64,000 bases of DNA from Biformimicrobium ophioploci (GTDB lineage Bacteria; Pseudomonadota; Gammaproteobacteria; Pseudomonadales; Cellvibrionaceae): positions 434,001-498,000 of the forward strand of contig NZ_BSYJ01000002.1 of NCBI RefSeq assembly GCF_030270605.1. Direction: 5' to 3'. Below the pieces are notes generated by a model. That model did not search any database. It was not told the DNA's origin and saw only the letters and a list, made by a program, of their open reading frames with translations. Each line of letters opens with the position of its first letter. The stretch's first letter is position 1. The position numbers and the translations under genes were made by a program. This document shows positions 52,971 through 61,612 of this stretch, piece by piece.

Positions 52971-54548
52971 ATGCGCCGCTTTATTCGTTTTCTCGTCGCT
53001 TCATTCTTTTCAATTTATGCCTGCATGGCGCTTGCCGCAGAGAAGCCCAATATTCTGGTGATCTGGGGTGACGACATCGGCTGGTCAAACCTGGGCGTGT
53101 ATAACCACGGCGTGATGGGCTACCAGACGCCGAACCTCGACAGTATCGGGAAAGAAGGGGCCATCTTCACGGATCACTACGCGCAGCCCTCGTGCACCGC
53201 CGGCAGAGCAGCTTTTATTACCGGGCAATACCCGATCCGCTCCGGTATGACGACTGTCGGGCAGCCGGGCGATGCGCTGGGTCTGAAGAAGGAATCTCCG
53301 TCGCTGGCGGAGGTGCTGAAGAAAGAAGGCTACCGGACCGGGCATTTCGGCAAGAACCACCTGGGCGACAGGAATGAACATCTGCCGACGGTACACGGTT
53401 TCGATGAGTTTTTTGGCAACCTCTATCACCTGAACACCCAAGAGGAAGCCGAGCAGCGTGATTACCAGAATTTCGGTAAGGAATATTCCGGCAGCCTGGA
53501 GTCGTATGAGAAGAAATTCGGTACCCGTGGGGTCCTGCATGCGTTTGCGACCGACAAGATGGACAGGACCGAGGACCCGCGCTTCGGTGTTGTGGGCAAG
53601 CAGACCATCAAGGATACCGGACCGCTCACTCAGGAGCGGATGAAAAACTTCGATCGCAAGGAGGTGATTCCGCTGGCAATCGACTTTATGAAAAAGTCGA
53701 AGGACGCGGACGAGCCCTTCTTTGTATGGCTCAATACCAGCCGCATGCATCTTTATACCCGCATTGAAGATGAATGGCTGAAAAAGGTTGAAAAGTACAC
53801 CAGCGAGGCAGACTACCATGGTGCCGGCATGCTGCAGCACGATGACGATATCGGTGCAGTACTGAAAGCACTCAGGGATATGGGGCTGGATGAGAACACC
53901 ATTATCGTTTACTCCACCGATAACGGCCCGGAGCACTCCTCCTGGCCGCATGGCGCGACCACGCCATTCCGCGGCGAGAAGATGACCACCTACGAAGGCG
54001 GTATCCGCGTACCGCTAATGGTGCGCTGGCCGGGGAAAATCCCAGCAGGCTCCAAGCTTAATGGCATTCAGGGGCACCAGGACCTGTTTACCACATTGGC
54101 AGCGGTTGCAGGCGTGGATGACGTCGTTGAGCGCATGATGAAGGAAAAGAAACAGTACATCGACGGGGTCAATAACCTGCCGTACTGGATGGGCAAGGCC
54201 GATCGGTCCAGCCGGAACCACATCTTTCATTATTACGAGAGCAAGCTCACCGCGATGCGTATGGGACCCTGGAAGTTCCACTTCTCCACCAAGGAGGACT
54301 ATTACGCAAACGTAATTCCACGCACTGTGCCGCTGGTATTCAATATCCGCATGGATCCCTACGAGAGTTATGACAGCTCCGACTCTTACGGTCATTTAAT
54401 GCAGAAAGTTTCCTGGTTGATTGCCCCGATGGGTGAACTGATGCAGCAGCACCTGGAGTCACTGGCCAAGTATCCGCCGGTGCAGGGGGGCAAGACCTTC
54501 GATATGTCGAATGTGGTAGAGGAGTTCATCAAGAAGGGCAGGCAATAG
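52971..54548 (+). CDS. Exported type I sulfatase
   Basis: Formylglycine-dependent sulfatase/arylsulfatase. Signal peptide ([17 protein letters not shown]), metal-binding [16 protein letters not shown], and the modification motif SCTAGRAAF with Cys75 in the C-x-A-x-R form, which anaerobic or FGE-type maturation converts to formylglycine. Later [21 protein letters not shown] and [24 protein letters not shown] complete the active site. 525 residues, periplasmic. Single gene bounded by a terminator on the left; GC content and codon use return to the genomic norm. Likely substrate is a sulfated compound or marine glycan, not identifiable here. No FGE gene in the window (EgtB shares that fold but is not it). 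Confidence 0.9.
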   Translation: MRRFIRFLVASFFSIYACMALAAEKPNILVIWGDDIGWSNLGVYNHGVMGYQTPNLDSIGKEGAIFTDHYAQPSCTAGRAAFITGQYPIRSGMTTVGQPGDALGLKKESPSLAEVLKKEGYRTGHFGKNHLGDRNEHLPTVHGFDEFFGNLYHLNTQEEAEQRDYQNFGKEYSGSLESYEKKFGTRGVLHAFATDKMDRTEDPRFGVVGKQTIKDTGPLTQERMKNFDRKEVIPLAIDFMKKSKDADEPFFVWLNTSRMHLYTRIEDEWLKKVEKYTSEADYHGAGMLQHDDDIGAVLKALRDMGLDENTIIVYSTDNGPEHSSWPHGATTPFRGEKMTTYEGGIRVPLMVRWPGKIPAGSKLNGIQGHQDLFTTLAAVAGVDDVVERMMKEKKQYIDGVNNLPYWMGKADRSSRNHIFHYYESKLTAMRMGPWKFHFSTKEDYYANVIPRTVPLVFNIRMDPYESYDSSDSYGHLMQKVSWLIAPMGELMQQHLESLAKYPPVQGGKTFDMSNVVEEFIKKGRQ

Positions 54549-54633
54549 GGTTTCCTCTGGTATGCCTCGGACGGTGCTGCTTACGTCCGGGGCTGCTCGC
54601 CAGCTGCTCTTATCATTCTCTGCGAGGATGCTC

Positions 54634-54654
54634 TTGCTTGAAGCAATATATTGC
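54634..54654. promoter_or_regulatory. Overlapping palindromes upstream of the kynurenine operon (candidate operator)
   Basis: TTGCTT-G-AAGCAA (54634-54646) overlaps GCAATATATTGC (54643-54654), giving three regularly spaced TTGC/GCAA half-sites about 140 bases before the first gene. Lrp/AsnC-type regulators such as KynR control kynurenine genes in pseudomonads and bind TTG...CAA-like dyads; whether one acts here is inference. A TATATT at 54744-54749 could be the -10 box. Confidence 0.5.
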
Positions 54655-54791
54655 ATCTGGCGTCTGATTCAGCGTATTTGTCTATAGCGGAGCGTGCCTC
54701 CCGCCGCACCCCGGCGTTCACTGTTTTCCCTGTCTCGATACGCTATATTGCAGCCATCCAACATTAATAAAGATAAGAAGTTGGCTGAATT

Positions 54792-56498
54792 ATGACGTAT
54801 ATCCAATCGTCGCCCGGGCAGTCCCCCGAGACGCTCAGCGGCGGCCAGATTCTGGTCAGAAGCCTGCAGGCGCAGGGTGTTGATCGAGCCTTCGGTGTAC
54901 CCGGTGAGAGCTATCTCGCTGTGCTGGACGCGCTGTGTGATGCCCCCGATATTGAAATGGTTACCTGTCGGCAGGAAGGCGGTGCCGCCATGATGGCAGA
55001 GGCCGACGGACGCCTGATAGGCAGGCCCGGCGTTTGTTTCGTCACCCGGGGACCGGGCGCGACCAACGCCAGTGCAGGGGTTCATGTCGCCTATCAGGCA
55101 TCTACACCGATGGTACTGTTTATCGGCCAGGTGGCCCGCAACCAGCAGGACCGCGAAGCCTTTCAGGAAATCGATTACCGCCGCATGTTCGGCCAGATGG
55201 CAAAGTGGATCGCACAGGTCGAGTCGCCTACGCGCCTGCCTGAATACATTAACCGGGCATTTGCCGTGGCCATGTCAGGGCGACCCGGACCGGTGGTGAT
55301 TGCGCTGCCGGAAGACATGCTGCGGGAAACCAGCAGCTTCCACCCCCTGCCAAGCGTTCCTCCTATCCCGGTAGCGGCACCTGCGCAGTCTGACCTGGTG
55401 GCTTTGCAGGAACTGCTGGCAGTCAGCGAGCGGCCGCTCGTGCTTTGTGGGGAAAGTGGCTGGAATCATGAGGCCCGGGAACTGCTGCAGGCATTCTGCG
55501 AGGCACATGGGGTCGCGGCGGTGGCCGCATTTCGTTGCCAGGATCGCTTCGACAACAGTCACCCGAATTACATCGGCGATTGCGGACTGGGCATCAACCC
55601 GGCATTGCGGCAGCGCATCGAAAGCGCAGATCTGGTGCTTGTGCTTGGCGGGCGCCTGAGTGAAATCGTTACCCAGAATTACGAAATTCTTGTTGCATCT
55701 GGTAATCAGAAATTGGTGCACGTGCACCCCTGCCCGGATGAGCTCGTCAGCGTACGCCAGCCCGATATCGCGATGGTCTCGCAGGTGGAAGCGGTGGCCG
55801 AGGCGCTCCTGAAAACGCCGCCTGCTGAGGACATCCTGCCGCAACGTAAAGCCTGGGTCAGCGAGGCACGGGCAAGTTACGAGGCCTGGTCCACACCGGG
55901 TACGATTCCCGGAACACTGCAGTACGGTGAATTGGTGCAACACCTGTGTGAGCAGCTGCCGGAGGACGCCATCATCTGTAACGGCGCGGGCAACTATACG
56001 GTGTGGGTGCACCGCTATTACCGATATCGTGCAGCGCACTCTCAATTGGCACCTATCAGTGGCTCCATGGGGTACGGCTTGCCCGCCGCGATAGCGGCGA
56101 AACTGCGTCACCCCGACAGGGACGTGTTGTGCTTCGCTGGCGATGGCTGCCTGCAGATGACGATGCAGGAGCTGGCGACCGCAAAACAGTACGGCGCCAA
56201 TATTATTGTCCTGGTGGTCAATAACGGCAGCTACGGCACCATTCGAACGCACCAGGAAAAGAATTACCCGGGCAGGGTGATGGCCACAGAACTGCTCAAC
56301 CCCGACTTTGCGGCACTCGCATCGGCCTACGGTTTCCATAGTGCTTCAGTTGACCGGACAGAGGATTTCTTTCCTGCGTTCGAAGCCGCAAGAGCAGCCG
56401 GCGTACCCGGACTGATTGAACTTCGTCTGCCGCTGGAGGCACTGTCCCCGTCAGTGACCCTGTCACAATTACAGAATGCGGCAAAAAATAAAAACTGA
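54792..56498 (+). CDS. Thiamine pyrophosphate-dependent enzyme (acetolactate synthase/2-oxoacid decarboxylase family)
   Basis: Three-domain TPP enzyme of 568 residues. Pyrimidine-binding domain with VPGESYLAVLDAL and the catalytic-Glu region TCRQEGGAAMMAEADG; central domain (about 195-330); PP-binding domain with GDGCLQMTMQELATAKQYG...NNGSYGTI, the GDG..NN cofactor motif. It is the first gene of the kynurenine operon, where pathways described for other bacteria do not place a TPP enzyme. It could decarboxylate the 2-oxo acid formed after aminomuconate deamination, replacing the metal-dependent oxalocrotonate decarboxylase. True acetolactate synthase is less likely without a small subunit. Confidence 0.85.
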   Translation: MTYIQSSPGQSPETLSGGQILVRSLQAQGVDRAFGVPGESYLAVLDALCDAPDIEMVTCRQEGGAAMMAEADGRLIGRPGVCFVTRGPGATNASAGVHVAYQASTPMVLFIGQVARNQQDREAFQEIDYRRMFGQMAKWIAQVESPTRLPEYINRAFAVAMSGRPGPVVIALPEDMLRETSSFHPLPSVPPIPVAAPAQSDLVALQELLAVSERPLVLCGESGWNHEARELLQAFCEAHGVAAVAAFRCQDRFDNSHPNYIGDCGLGINPALRQRIESADLVLVLGGRLSEIVTQNYEILVASGNQKLVHVHPCPDELVSVRQPDIAMVSQVEAVAEALLKTPPAEDILPQRKAWVSEARASYEAWSTPGTIPGTLQYGELVQHLCEQLPEDAIICNGAGNYTVWVHRYYRYRAAHSQLAPISGSMGYGLPAAIAAKLRHPDRDVLCFAGDGCLQMTMQELATAKQYGANIIVLVVNNGSYGTIRTHQEKNYPGRVMATELLNPDFAALASAYGFHSASVDRTEDFFPAFEAARAAGVPGLIELRLPLEALSPSVTLSQLQNAAKNKN

Positions 56499-56517
56499 AT
56501 CGATAACGGATAATAAG

Positions 56518-57306
56518 ATGAATCTCGACCTTACAGGAAAGCGTGCACTGGTATGTGGTTCAAGCCAAGGCCTTGGCAAGGCCAGTGCGATTGAGCTGGC
56601 ACTGCTCGGTGCATCCGTAACACTGTTCTCCCGCAATACGGAAAAACTGCAGGCAGTGCTTGCAGAGCTGGATACCAGCAAGGGCCAGCAGCACCATGTG
56701 CTGGTAGCGGACTTTACCGATCCTGCTGCGGTAAAGGATGCCCTTGAACGTCACCTCGCGGAGACCGGGAGTTTTCAAATTCTGGTGAATAACACTGGCG
56801 GCCCCGCACCGGGCCTGGCCAATGCGGCTGACTCGCAGGCGTTTGTTGATGCATTTAACCTGCACCTGGTGAATAACCACAACCTGGTTCAGGCGCTAAT
56901 GCCGGGCATGAAGGAGGCGGGCTACGGCCGCGTGATCAATGTCATTTCCACCTCGGTCAAAGTGCCGCTGAATGGACTTGGCGTTTCCAATACTGTGCGC
57001 GGCGCGGTTGCCAGCTGGGCCAAGACGCTGGCCAGCGAACTCGGCCAGTTCAATATCACTGTGAACAACGTCCTGCCGGGCGCAACCAATACTGTCCGTC
57101 TCGAAGCGATCATTACCAATAAGGCGAAAAAGGCAGGGGTCAGTGAAGCGCAGATGGCGGAAGAGGAAAAATCGATTATCCCGATGCGTCGCTTCGGCGA
57201 GGCCCATGAATTTGGATCTGCCGTTGCATTCCTGGCCTCTCCCGCGGCGAGCTACATCAACGGCGTCAACCTGCCAGTGGATGGTGGTCGCACCGGGTGC
57301 CTGTGA
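56518..57306 (+). CDS. SDR-family protein with non-canonical active site
   Basis: Rossmann-fold short-chain dehydrogenase/reductase, 262 residues. Cofactor loop GSSQGLGKA near residue 12, NNTGGPAPG (normally NNAG), and a C-terminus PVDGGRTGCL as in the family. The usual Tyr-x3-Lys catalytic pair is replaced by Ser157 and Arg161 (SNTVR), the mark of an atypical SDR subgroup, so ordinary hydride transfer chemistry is in doubt. Start ATG 56518 follows AACGGATAA 20 bases past the TPP gene. Its stop overlaps the next ATG by one base. Placed in the kynurenine operon; specific step unknown. Confidence 0.85.
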   Translation: MNLDLTGKRALVCGSSQGLGKASAIELALLGASVTLFSRNTEKLQAVLAELDTSKGQQHHVLVADFTDPAAVKDALERHLAETGSFQILVNNTGGPAPGLANAADSQAFVDAFNLHLVNNHNLVQALMPGMKEAGYGRVINVISTSVKVPLNGLGVSNTVRGAVASWAKTLASELGQFNITVNNVLPGATNTVRLEAIITNKAKKAGVSEAQMAEEEKSIIPMRRFGEAHEFGSAVAFLASPAASYINGVNLPVDGGRTGCL

Positions 57307-58748
57307 TGGAAACGCTGGCCAACTATATCGGTGGTGAGCTGGTCGCTCCCCAAAGTGGGACCTACCTGGATAACATCAACCCCGCGACAGGGGCAGTGTA
57401 CGGCAGGATTCCGCGCTCGGGCGAGGCGGACGTAGACAACGCCGTTGCGGTGGCAGAGCGGGCGCAGGCGACCTGGCAGGCGACCCTGCCGGAGCAGCGT
57501 GCCGCGATCATGGAACGTATTGCGGACCTGATCGAGCAGAACCTGGAGGTACTGGCTGCGGCGGAATCCGAAGATAACGGCAAGCCACTGGCACTCGCGA
57601 AGACCGTGGATATACCGCGTGCCGCGAGTAATTTTCGTTTCTTTGCCCGTGCCATCACCCAGTTTGCCTCCGAATCCCACGCCATGGGTGAAGCCGCGAT
57701 CAACTACACATTGCGCGACCCGATTGGCATTGTAGGTTGCATATCCCCCTGGAACCTGCCGCTTTACCTGTTCACCTGGAAGATCGCGCCGGCGCTGGCC
57801 GCGGGCAACTGCGTGATTGCCAAACCCTCGGAGGTCACGCCAAAGACGGCATTTATGCTGTCAATACTGTGCATCGAGGCGGGGCTACCGGCGGGCGTTC
57901 TGAATATCCTGCATGGGCTTGGCAATGAGGTCGGCAATGCCATCGTAGTGCATCCAAAAATCAAGGCGATTTCATTTACCGGCGGTACCGTGACCGGAGC
58001 GAATATCGCATCACTGGCCGCGCCAAAGTTCAAGAAGCTCTCCCTGGAGCTTGGTGGCAAGAACCCCACACTGGTATTCGCAAACTGCGACATGGAAAAG
58101 ACCGTGGAGGGCGTGGCGCGCGCGGCATTCGCGAATCAGGGGCAGATCTGCCTATGTGGCTCGAGGATCTATGTGGAAAAAAGCATTTATCCGGAATTCA
58201 GCCGAAGGTTGCTCGACAAGGTGCGCGGCATGCGTGTCGGCGACCCGTCCACTCCAGTGGAGCAGGGCGCACTGGTATCGCAGGCGCATATGGAAAAGGT
58301 TCTGGCGGCAATCGATTCGGCACGTAAGGAGGGTGGTACCGTCCTGTGCGGTGGTGAACGTATCGTGCCAGAGGGCCGCTGCGCGAATGGCTATTTTGTG
58401 GCGCCGACGCTGATTGAAGGGTTGCCGCTGAATTGTGAAACCAATCAACAGGAAATTTTTGGGCCCGTTGCAACACTGCAAGCGTTCGAAACCGAGCAAG
58501 AGGCCGTTGCGCTGGCCAATGGTACTGACTATGGCCTGGCAGCCTCTGTCTGGTCCGAGGATCTGCGCCAGAGCCATCGGGTAGCCAAACAGCTTGAATT
58601 CGGCATTGTCTGGGTGAACTGCTGGTTGCAGCGCGACCTGCGCACGCCATTTGGTGGCGTGAAGAATTCCGGCGTCGGTCGCGAGGGCGGGCTGGAAGCC
58701 CTGCGCTTCTTCACCGAGCCAAAAAATGTCTGCATAAATTACGAGTAA
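57306..58748 (+). CDS. nbaE: 2-aminomuconate 6-semialdehyde dehydrogenase
   Basis: NAD-dependent aldehyde dehydrogenase that oxidises 2-aminomuconate semialdehyde to 2-aminomuconate in tryptophan/kynurenine breakdown. ALDH motifs: SPWNLPLYLFTWKIAPALAAGN, FTGGTVTG, catalytic Glu region LELGGKNPTLVF, and catalytic Cys in NQGQICLCGSRIYVE, plus GREGGLEALRFFTEPKNVCINY at the C-terminus. 480 residues from ATG 57306 (TGATG overlap with the SDR stop). The assignment to this substrate rests on its neighbours, aminomuconate deaminase and ACMS decarboxylase. Confidence 0.9.
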   Translation: METLANYIGGELVAPQSGTYLDNINPATGAVYGRIPRSGEADVDNAVAVAERAQATWQATLPEQRAAIMERIADLIEQNLEVLAAAESEDNGKPLALAKTVDIPRAASNFRFFARAITQFASESHAMGEAAINYTLRDPIGIVGCISPWNLPLYLFTWKIAPALAAGNCVIAKPSEVTPKTAFMLSILCIEAGLPAGVLNILHGLGNEVGNAIVVHPKIKAISFTGGTVTGANIASLAAPKFKKLSLELGGKNPTLVFANCDMEKTVEGVARAAFANQGQICLCGSRIYVEKSIYPEFSRRLLDKVRGMRVGDPSTPVEQGALVSQAHMEKVLAAIDSARKEGGTVLCGGERIVPEGRCANGYFVAPTLIEGLPLNCETNQQEIFGPVATLQAFETEQEAVALANGTDYGLAASVWSEDLRQSHRVAKQLEFGIVWVNCWLQRDLRTPFGGVKNSGVGREGGLEALRFFTEPKNVCINYE

Positions 58749-58753
58749 GTGTC

Positions 58754-59170
58754 ATGAGCGAAACAAAACATTCCTCCAAGGCGCCGGAACCGGTCGGGCT
58801 GTATCCACATGCACGCAAGGTGGGCAACCTGCTGTTCCTGTCTGGTGTCGGCCCGCGCAAAAGGGGCAGTAAGGAAATCCCGGGTGTGACTCTGGATACC
58901 AAGGGAAATATTGCATCCTACGATATTGCCGAACAGTGTCACTCCGTATTTGCCAATGTGCGCGCGATTCTGGAAGACGCCGGTTCGAGCTGGGATCAGC
59001 TGGTGGATGTCACCGTGTTTCTGACCAATATGAAAGATGACTTCAAAATCTACAATGCGATCTACGCGGAATATTTCAAGGACAACCAGCCGTGCCGGAC
59101 TACGGTAGAGGTACTTTCCCTGCCAACACCTATTGGCATCGAGTTGAAGTGCATCGCCACTATCGACTGA
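58754..59170 (+). CDS. nbaF: 2-aminomuconate deaminase (RidA/YjgF family)
   Basis: Hydrolyses 2-aminomuconate to 2-oxo-hex-3-enedioate (oxalocrotonate) and ammonia. RidA-fold protein of 138 residues with family segments [50 protein letters not shown] and PCRTTVEV. Its longer N-terminus and operon position separate it from housekeeping RidA. Starts five bases after the dehydrogenase stop. Cytoplasmic. Confidence 0.9.
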   Translation: MSETKHSSKAPEPVGLYPHARKVGNLLFLSGVGPRKRGSKEIPGVTLDTKGNIASYDIAEQCHSVFANVRAILEDAGSSWDQLVDVTVFLTNMKDDFKIYNAIYAEYFKDNQPCRTTVEVLSLPTPIGIELKCIATID

Positions 59171-59201
59171 GTTCCTACAAAATCCAAGAGGCTTGATAAT
59201 A

Positions 59202-59723
59202 ATGAAAAGTATGATGCCCCCGATAAATTTTCAGAAATGGATTGAAGATAACCGCCAGTACCTGAAACCACCGGTGTGCAACAAGCTGGTGTTTGAGGAA
59301 AACGGCTTTTTCATCATGGTCGTCGGTGGGCCAAATTCCCGAAAAGATTATCATGTGGATGAAGGCCCCGAGTTCTTTTATCAGGTGGAAGGCGACATGC
59401 TCCTGAAAACCGTGCAGGACGGCAAGATTGTTGATGTGCCGATCAGGGAAGGGGAAATATTCCTGCTGCCGCCGAACGTACCGCATTCCCCTCAGAGATT
59501 CGAAAATACGGTAGGCCTGGTTATCGAGCGCACTCGCCTGCCGGAGGAGAAGGATGGCCTGCAGTGGTACTGCGATGCTTGTGAAAGCTTGCTTTATGAA
59601 GAGTATTTTCACCTGCGGAATATCGAGCAGGATTTCCCCCCGGTATTTGACCGCTTCTTCTCATCTGAGGAGCACCGTACGTGCAGTGCCTGTGGGCACG
59701 TGATGGAAGCACCGGGGGCATAA
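59202..59723 (+). CDS. nbaC: 3-hydroxyanthranilate 3,4-dioxygenase
   Basis: Iron(II) cupin enzyme that opens the ring of 3-hydroxyanthranilate to give 2-amino-3-carboxymuconate semialdehyde. Iron ligands appear in [19 protein letters not shown] (His, Glu) and PHSPQRF (His). The C-terminus has two CxxC pairs (CDAC and CSAC), the rubredoxin-like iron site of the bacterial type. 173 residues from ATG 59202, ten bases after AGAGG; TTG 59193 and ATG 59211 are alternatives. TAATG overlap with the decarboxylase gene. Confidence 0.95.
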   Translation: MKSMMPPINFQKWIEDNRQYLKPPVCNKLVFEENGFFIMVVGGPNSRKDYHVDEGPEFFYQVEGDMLLKTVQDGKIVDVPIREGEIFLLPPNVPHSPQRFENTVGLVIERTRLPEEKDGLQWYCDACESLLYEEYFHLRNIEQDFPPVFDRFFSSEEHRTCSACGHVMEAPGA

Positions 59724-60739
59724 TGCTGACAATAGATATACACACCCATATCCTGCCCAAGAACTGGCCAGACCTGAAAGAACGGTACGGCTACGGTGGG
59801 TTTATTCACCTCGATCACCACAAGTGCGGTTGCGCGCGCATGATGCAGGAGGAAAAATTCTTCCGTGAGGTGGAGAGCAATTGCTGGGATGCCGGTGTGC
59901 GCATGCAGGAGTGTGATACACACGGTGTGCATGTTCAGGTGCTTTCGACCGTACCCGTCATGTTCAGCTACTGGGCAAAGCCCGAGCATACCCTCGACCT
60001 GTCACGGATGCTCAACGACCATATTGCCGGTGTGGTGGCAGATCACCCGCATCGCTTTGTTGGCTTGGGCACGGTACCGATGCAGGCACCGGACCTGGCG
60101 GTGCAGGAGCTCGAGCGCTGCGTAAAGGAACTCGGTATGGCCGGCATCCAGATTGGCTCCAATGTGGATGGCTGGAACCTGCATGTGCCGGAACTTTATC
60201 CGGTCTGGGAAGCGGCGGAGGCGCTCGGTGCTTCTGTATTCGTTCACCCATGGGAGATGATGGGACGCGAGAAGATGCAGCGTTACTGGTTGCCCTGGCT
60301 GGTGGGCATGCCAGCGGAAACGTCGCTGGCCATTTGCTCGATGATTTTTGGTGGCATTTTCGAAAAATTCCCTCGCCTCAAGGTGGCCTTCGCTCACGGT
60401 GGTGGGTCTTTTCCGTCGACCATAGGCCGCATTGAACATGGCTTCAATGTCAGGCCGGACCTGTGTGCGGTGGACAATCCCATCAATCCACGCAATTACC
60501 TCGATCGGATCTATTTCGATTCCCTGGTGCATGATCCGCAGATGATGAACTACCTGCTTGAGCTGGTAGGTCCAGAACGCATCGCCATGGGGAGCGATTA
60601 TCCGTTCCCGCTGGGGGAACTGGAGCCGGGCCAACTGATCCGGTCCATGGGATACAGCGAGGACGTGCAGGCAAAGCTGCTGCACGGTACGGCGCTGGAG
60701 TGGCTGGGACTGGATAAATCCCGGTTCCTGGGGGGCTGA
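59723..60739 (+). CDS. nbaD: 2-amino-3-carboxymuconate 6-semialdehyde decarboxylase (ACMSD)
   Basis: Zinc-dependent amidohydrolase-fold decarboxylase acting directly on the dioxygenase product and diverting it from quinolinate. Ligands visible: DIHTHILP (His-x-His), FVHPWEM, AHGGGSFPSTIGRIEHG and GSDYPFPLGE (Asp). 338 residues, typical. Start overlaps the upstream stop (TAATG), so the two consecutive enzymes are translated in step, sensible for passing on an unstable intermediate. Followed after two bases by the formamidase gene. Confidence 0.95.
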   Translation: MLTIDIHTHILPKNWPDLKERYGYGGFIHLDHHKCGCARMMQEEKFFREVESNCWDAGVRMQECDTHGVHVQVLSTVPVMFSYWAKPEHTLDLSRMLNDHIAGVVADHPHRFVGLGTVPMQAPDLAVQELERCVKELGMAGIQIGSNVDGWNLHVPELYPVWEAAEALGASVFVHPWEMMGREKMQRYWLPWLVGMPAETSLAICSMIFGGIFEKFPRLKVAFAHGGGSFPSTIGRIEHGFNVRPDLCAVDNPINPRNYLDRIYFDSLVHDPQMMNYLLELVGPERIAMGSDYPFPLGELEPGQLIRSMGYSEDVQAKLLHGTALEWLGLDKSRFLGG

Positions 60740-60741
60740 TT

Positions 60742-61572
60742 ATGGCGTCCTTTATCGAACTGGGTGGTATGCGTTACCGGCTGTGTGAGGAGCGCGCTAC
60801 GAGTATCGCGATACCGCTGATTTTTGACGGTCCGCAACCGAATCATTTTGGTGTGCCGAACGCCACTGCTACCGTCGTAGCGGGTGAGGGGTTTGTGGGC
60901 GATACCCGACGTGGCGGTAGTTGTAACGTAGCAACGCTGCAGTTGACACCACACTGTAACGGCACCCATACCGAATCCATTGCCCATATCGTTCACCAGT
61001 CGGTACCTGTTGGCGAATTGGCGCTGCCGTTGTTGCAGAGCTGTCTGCTACTTTCAGTTGAGCCTGTCGACCTGGGCAGGAGCGATGAGGAATACTGGCC
61101 CAATCCACAACCCGCAGACAGGGTAGTGACTCGCAGGGCGCTACTGGAGGCGCTGGATGCCGTGGAATTCCCTGAACAGCTGGGAGACTGCAGTGCACTG
61201 GTAATCCGCACGCTGCCCAACGAGTTGGAGAAGCGCCAGCGGGTTTATGACGATGACCGCCCTCCGGTGTTCCTGACCACGGATGCGATGGCGCTGGTCA
61301 GCGAGTATTTCGATCACCTGCTGGTGGACTTTCCCAGCGTGGACAAAATGTACGATGAGGGACAGTTGTCCAACCACCGGCTTTTCTGGGCGATTGCCCG
61401 TGGCTCGGCTCAGCTGGATGAAGATGCTCAGCAGCGGCGCACCATAACCGAAATGGTGTATGTACCGGAGTCGCTGCAGGATGGGCACTACGCCCTGAAT
61501 CTGCAAGTCCCGGCTTTCCAGACTGACGCCGCGCCAAGTCGACCCGTGCTGGTACCGGTTGAGCAAGCGTAA
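60742..61572 (+). CDS. kynB: Cyclase-family kynurenine formamidase
   Basis: Hydrolyses N-formylkynurenine to kynurenine and formate. Cyclase-family metal motif LTPHCNGTHTESIAHI (the HxGTHxDxPxH pattern with Glu and Ala substitutions) is present, and the family's later His/Glu residues lie in NHRLFWAI. 276 residues, somewhat longer than pseudomonad KynB (about 213), with divergent N- and C-termini. Position between ACMSD and kynureninase is the main support for the specific activity. Cytoplasmic. Confidence 0.8.
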   Translation: MASFIELGGMRYRLCEERATSIAIPLIFDGPQPNHFGVPNATATVVAGEGFVGDTRRGGSCNVATLQLTPHCNGTHTESIAHIVHQSVPVGELALPLLQSCLLLSVEPVDLGRSDEEYWPNPQPADRVVTRRALLEALDAVEFPEQLGDCSALVIRTLPNELEKRQRVYDDDRPPVFLTTDAMALVSEYFDHLLVDFPSVDKMYDEGQLSNHRLFWAIARGSAQLDEDAQQRRTITEMVYVPESLQDGHYALNLQVPAFQTDAAPSRPVLVPVEQA

Positions 61573-61612
61573 GAAAACAGAATAAGAAAAAAGAACAAGA
61601 GAGGTAATACCC

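Noticed and set aside
52971-54548. Sulfatase as part of the exopolysaccharide locus
   Set aside because: A strong terminator separates them and base composition returns to the genomic norm; a functional link cannot be excluded but is not supported.
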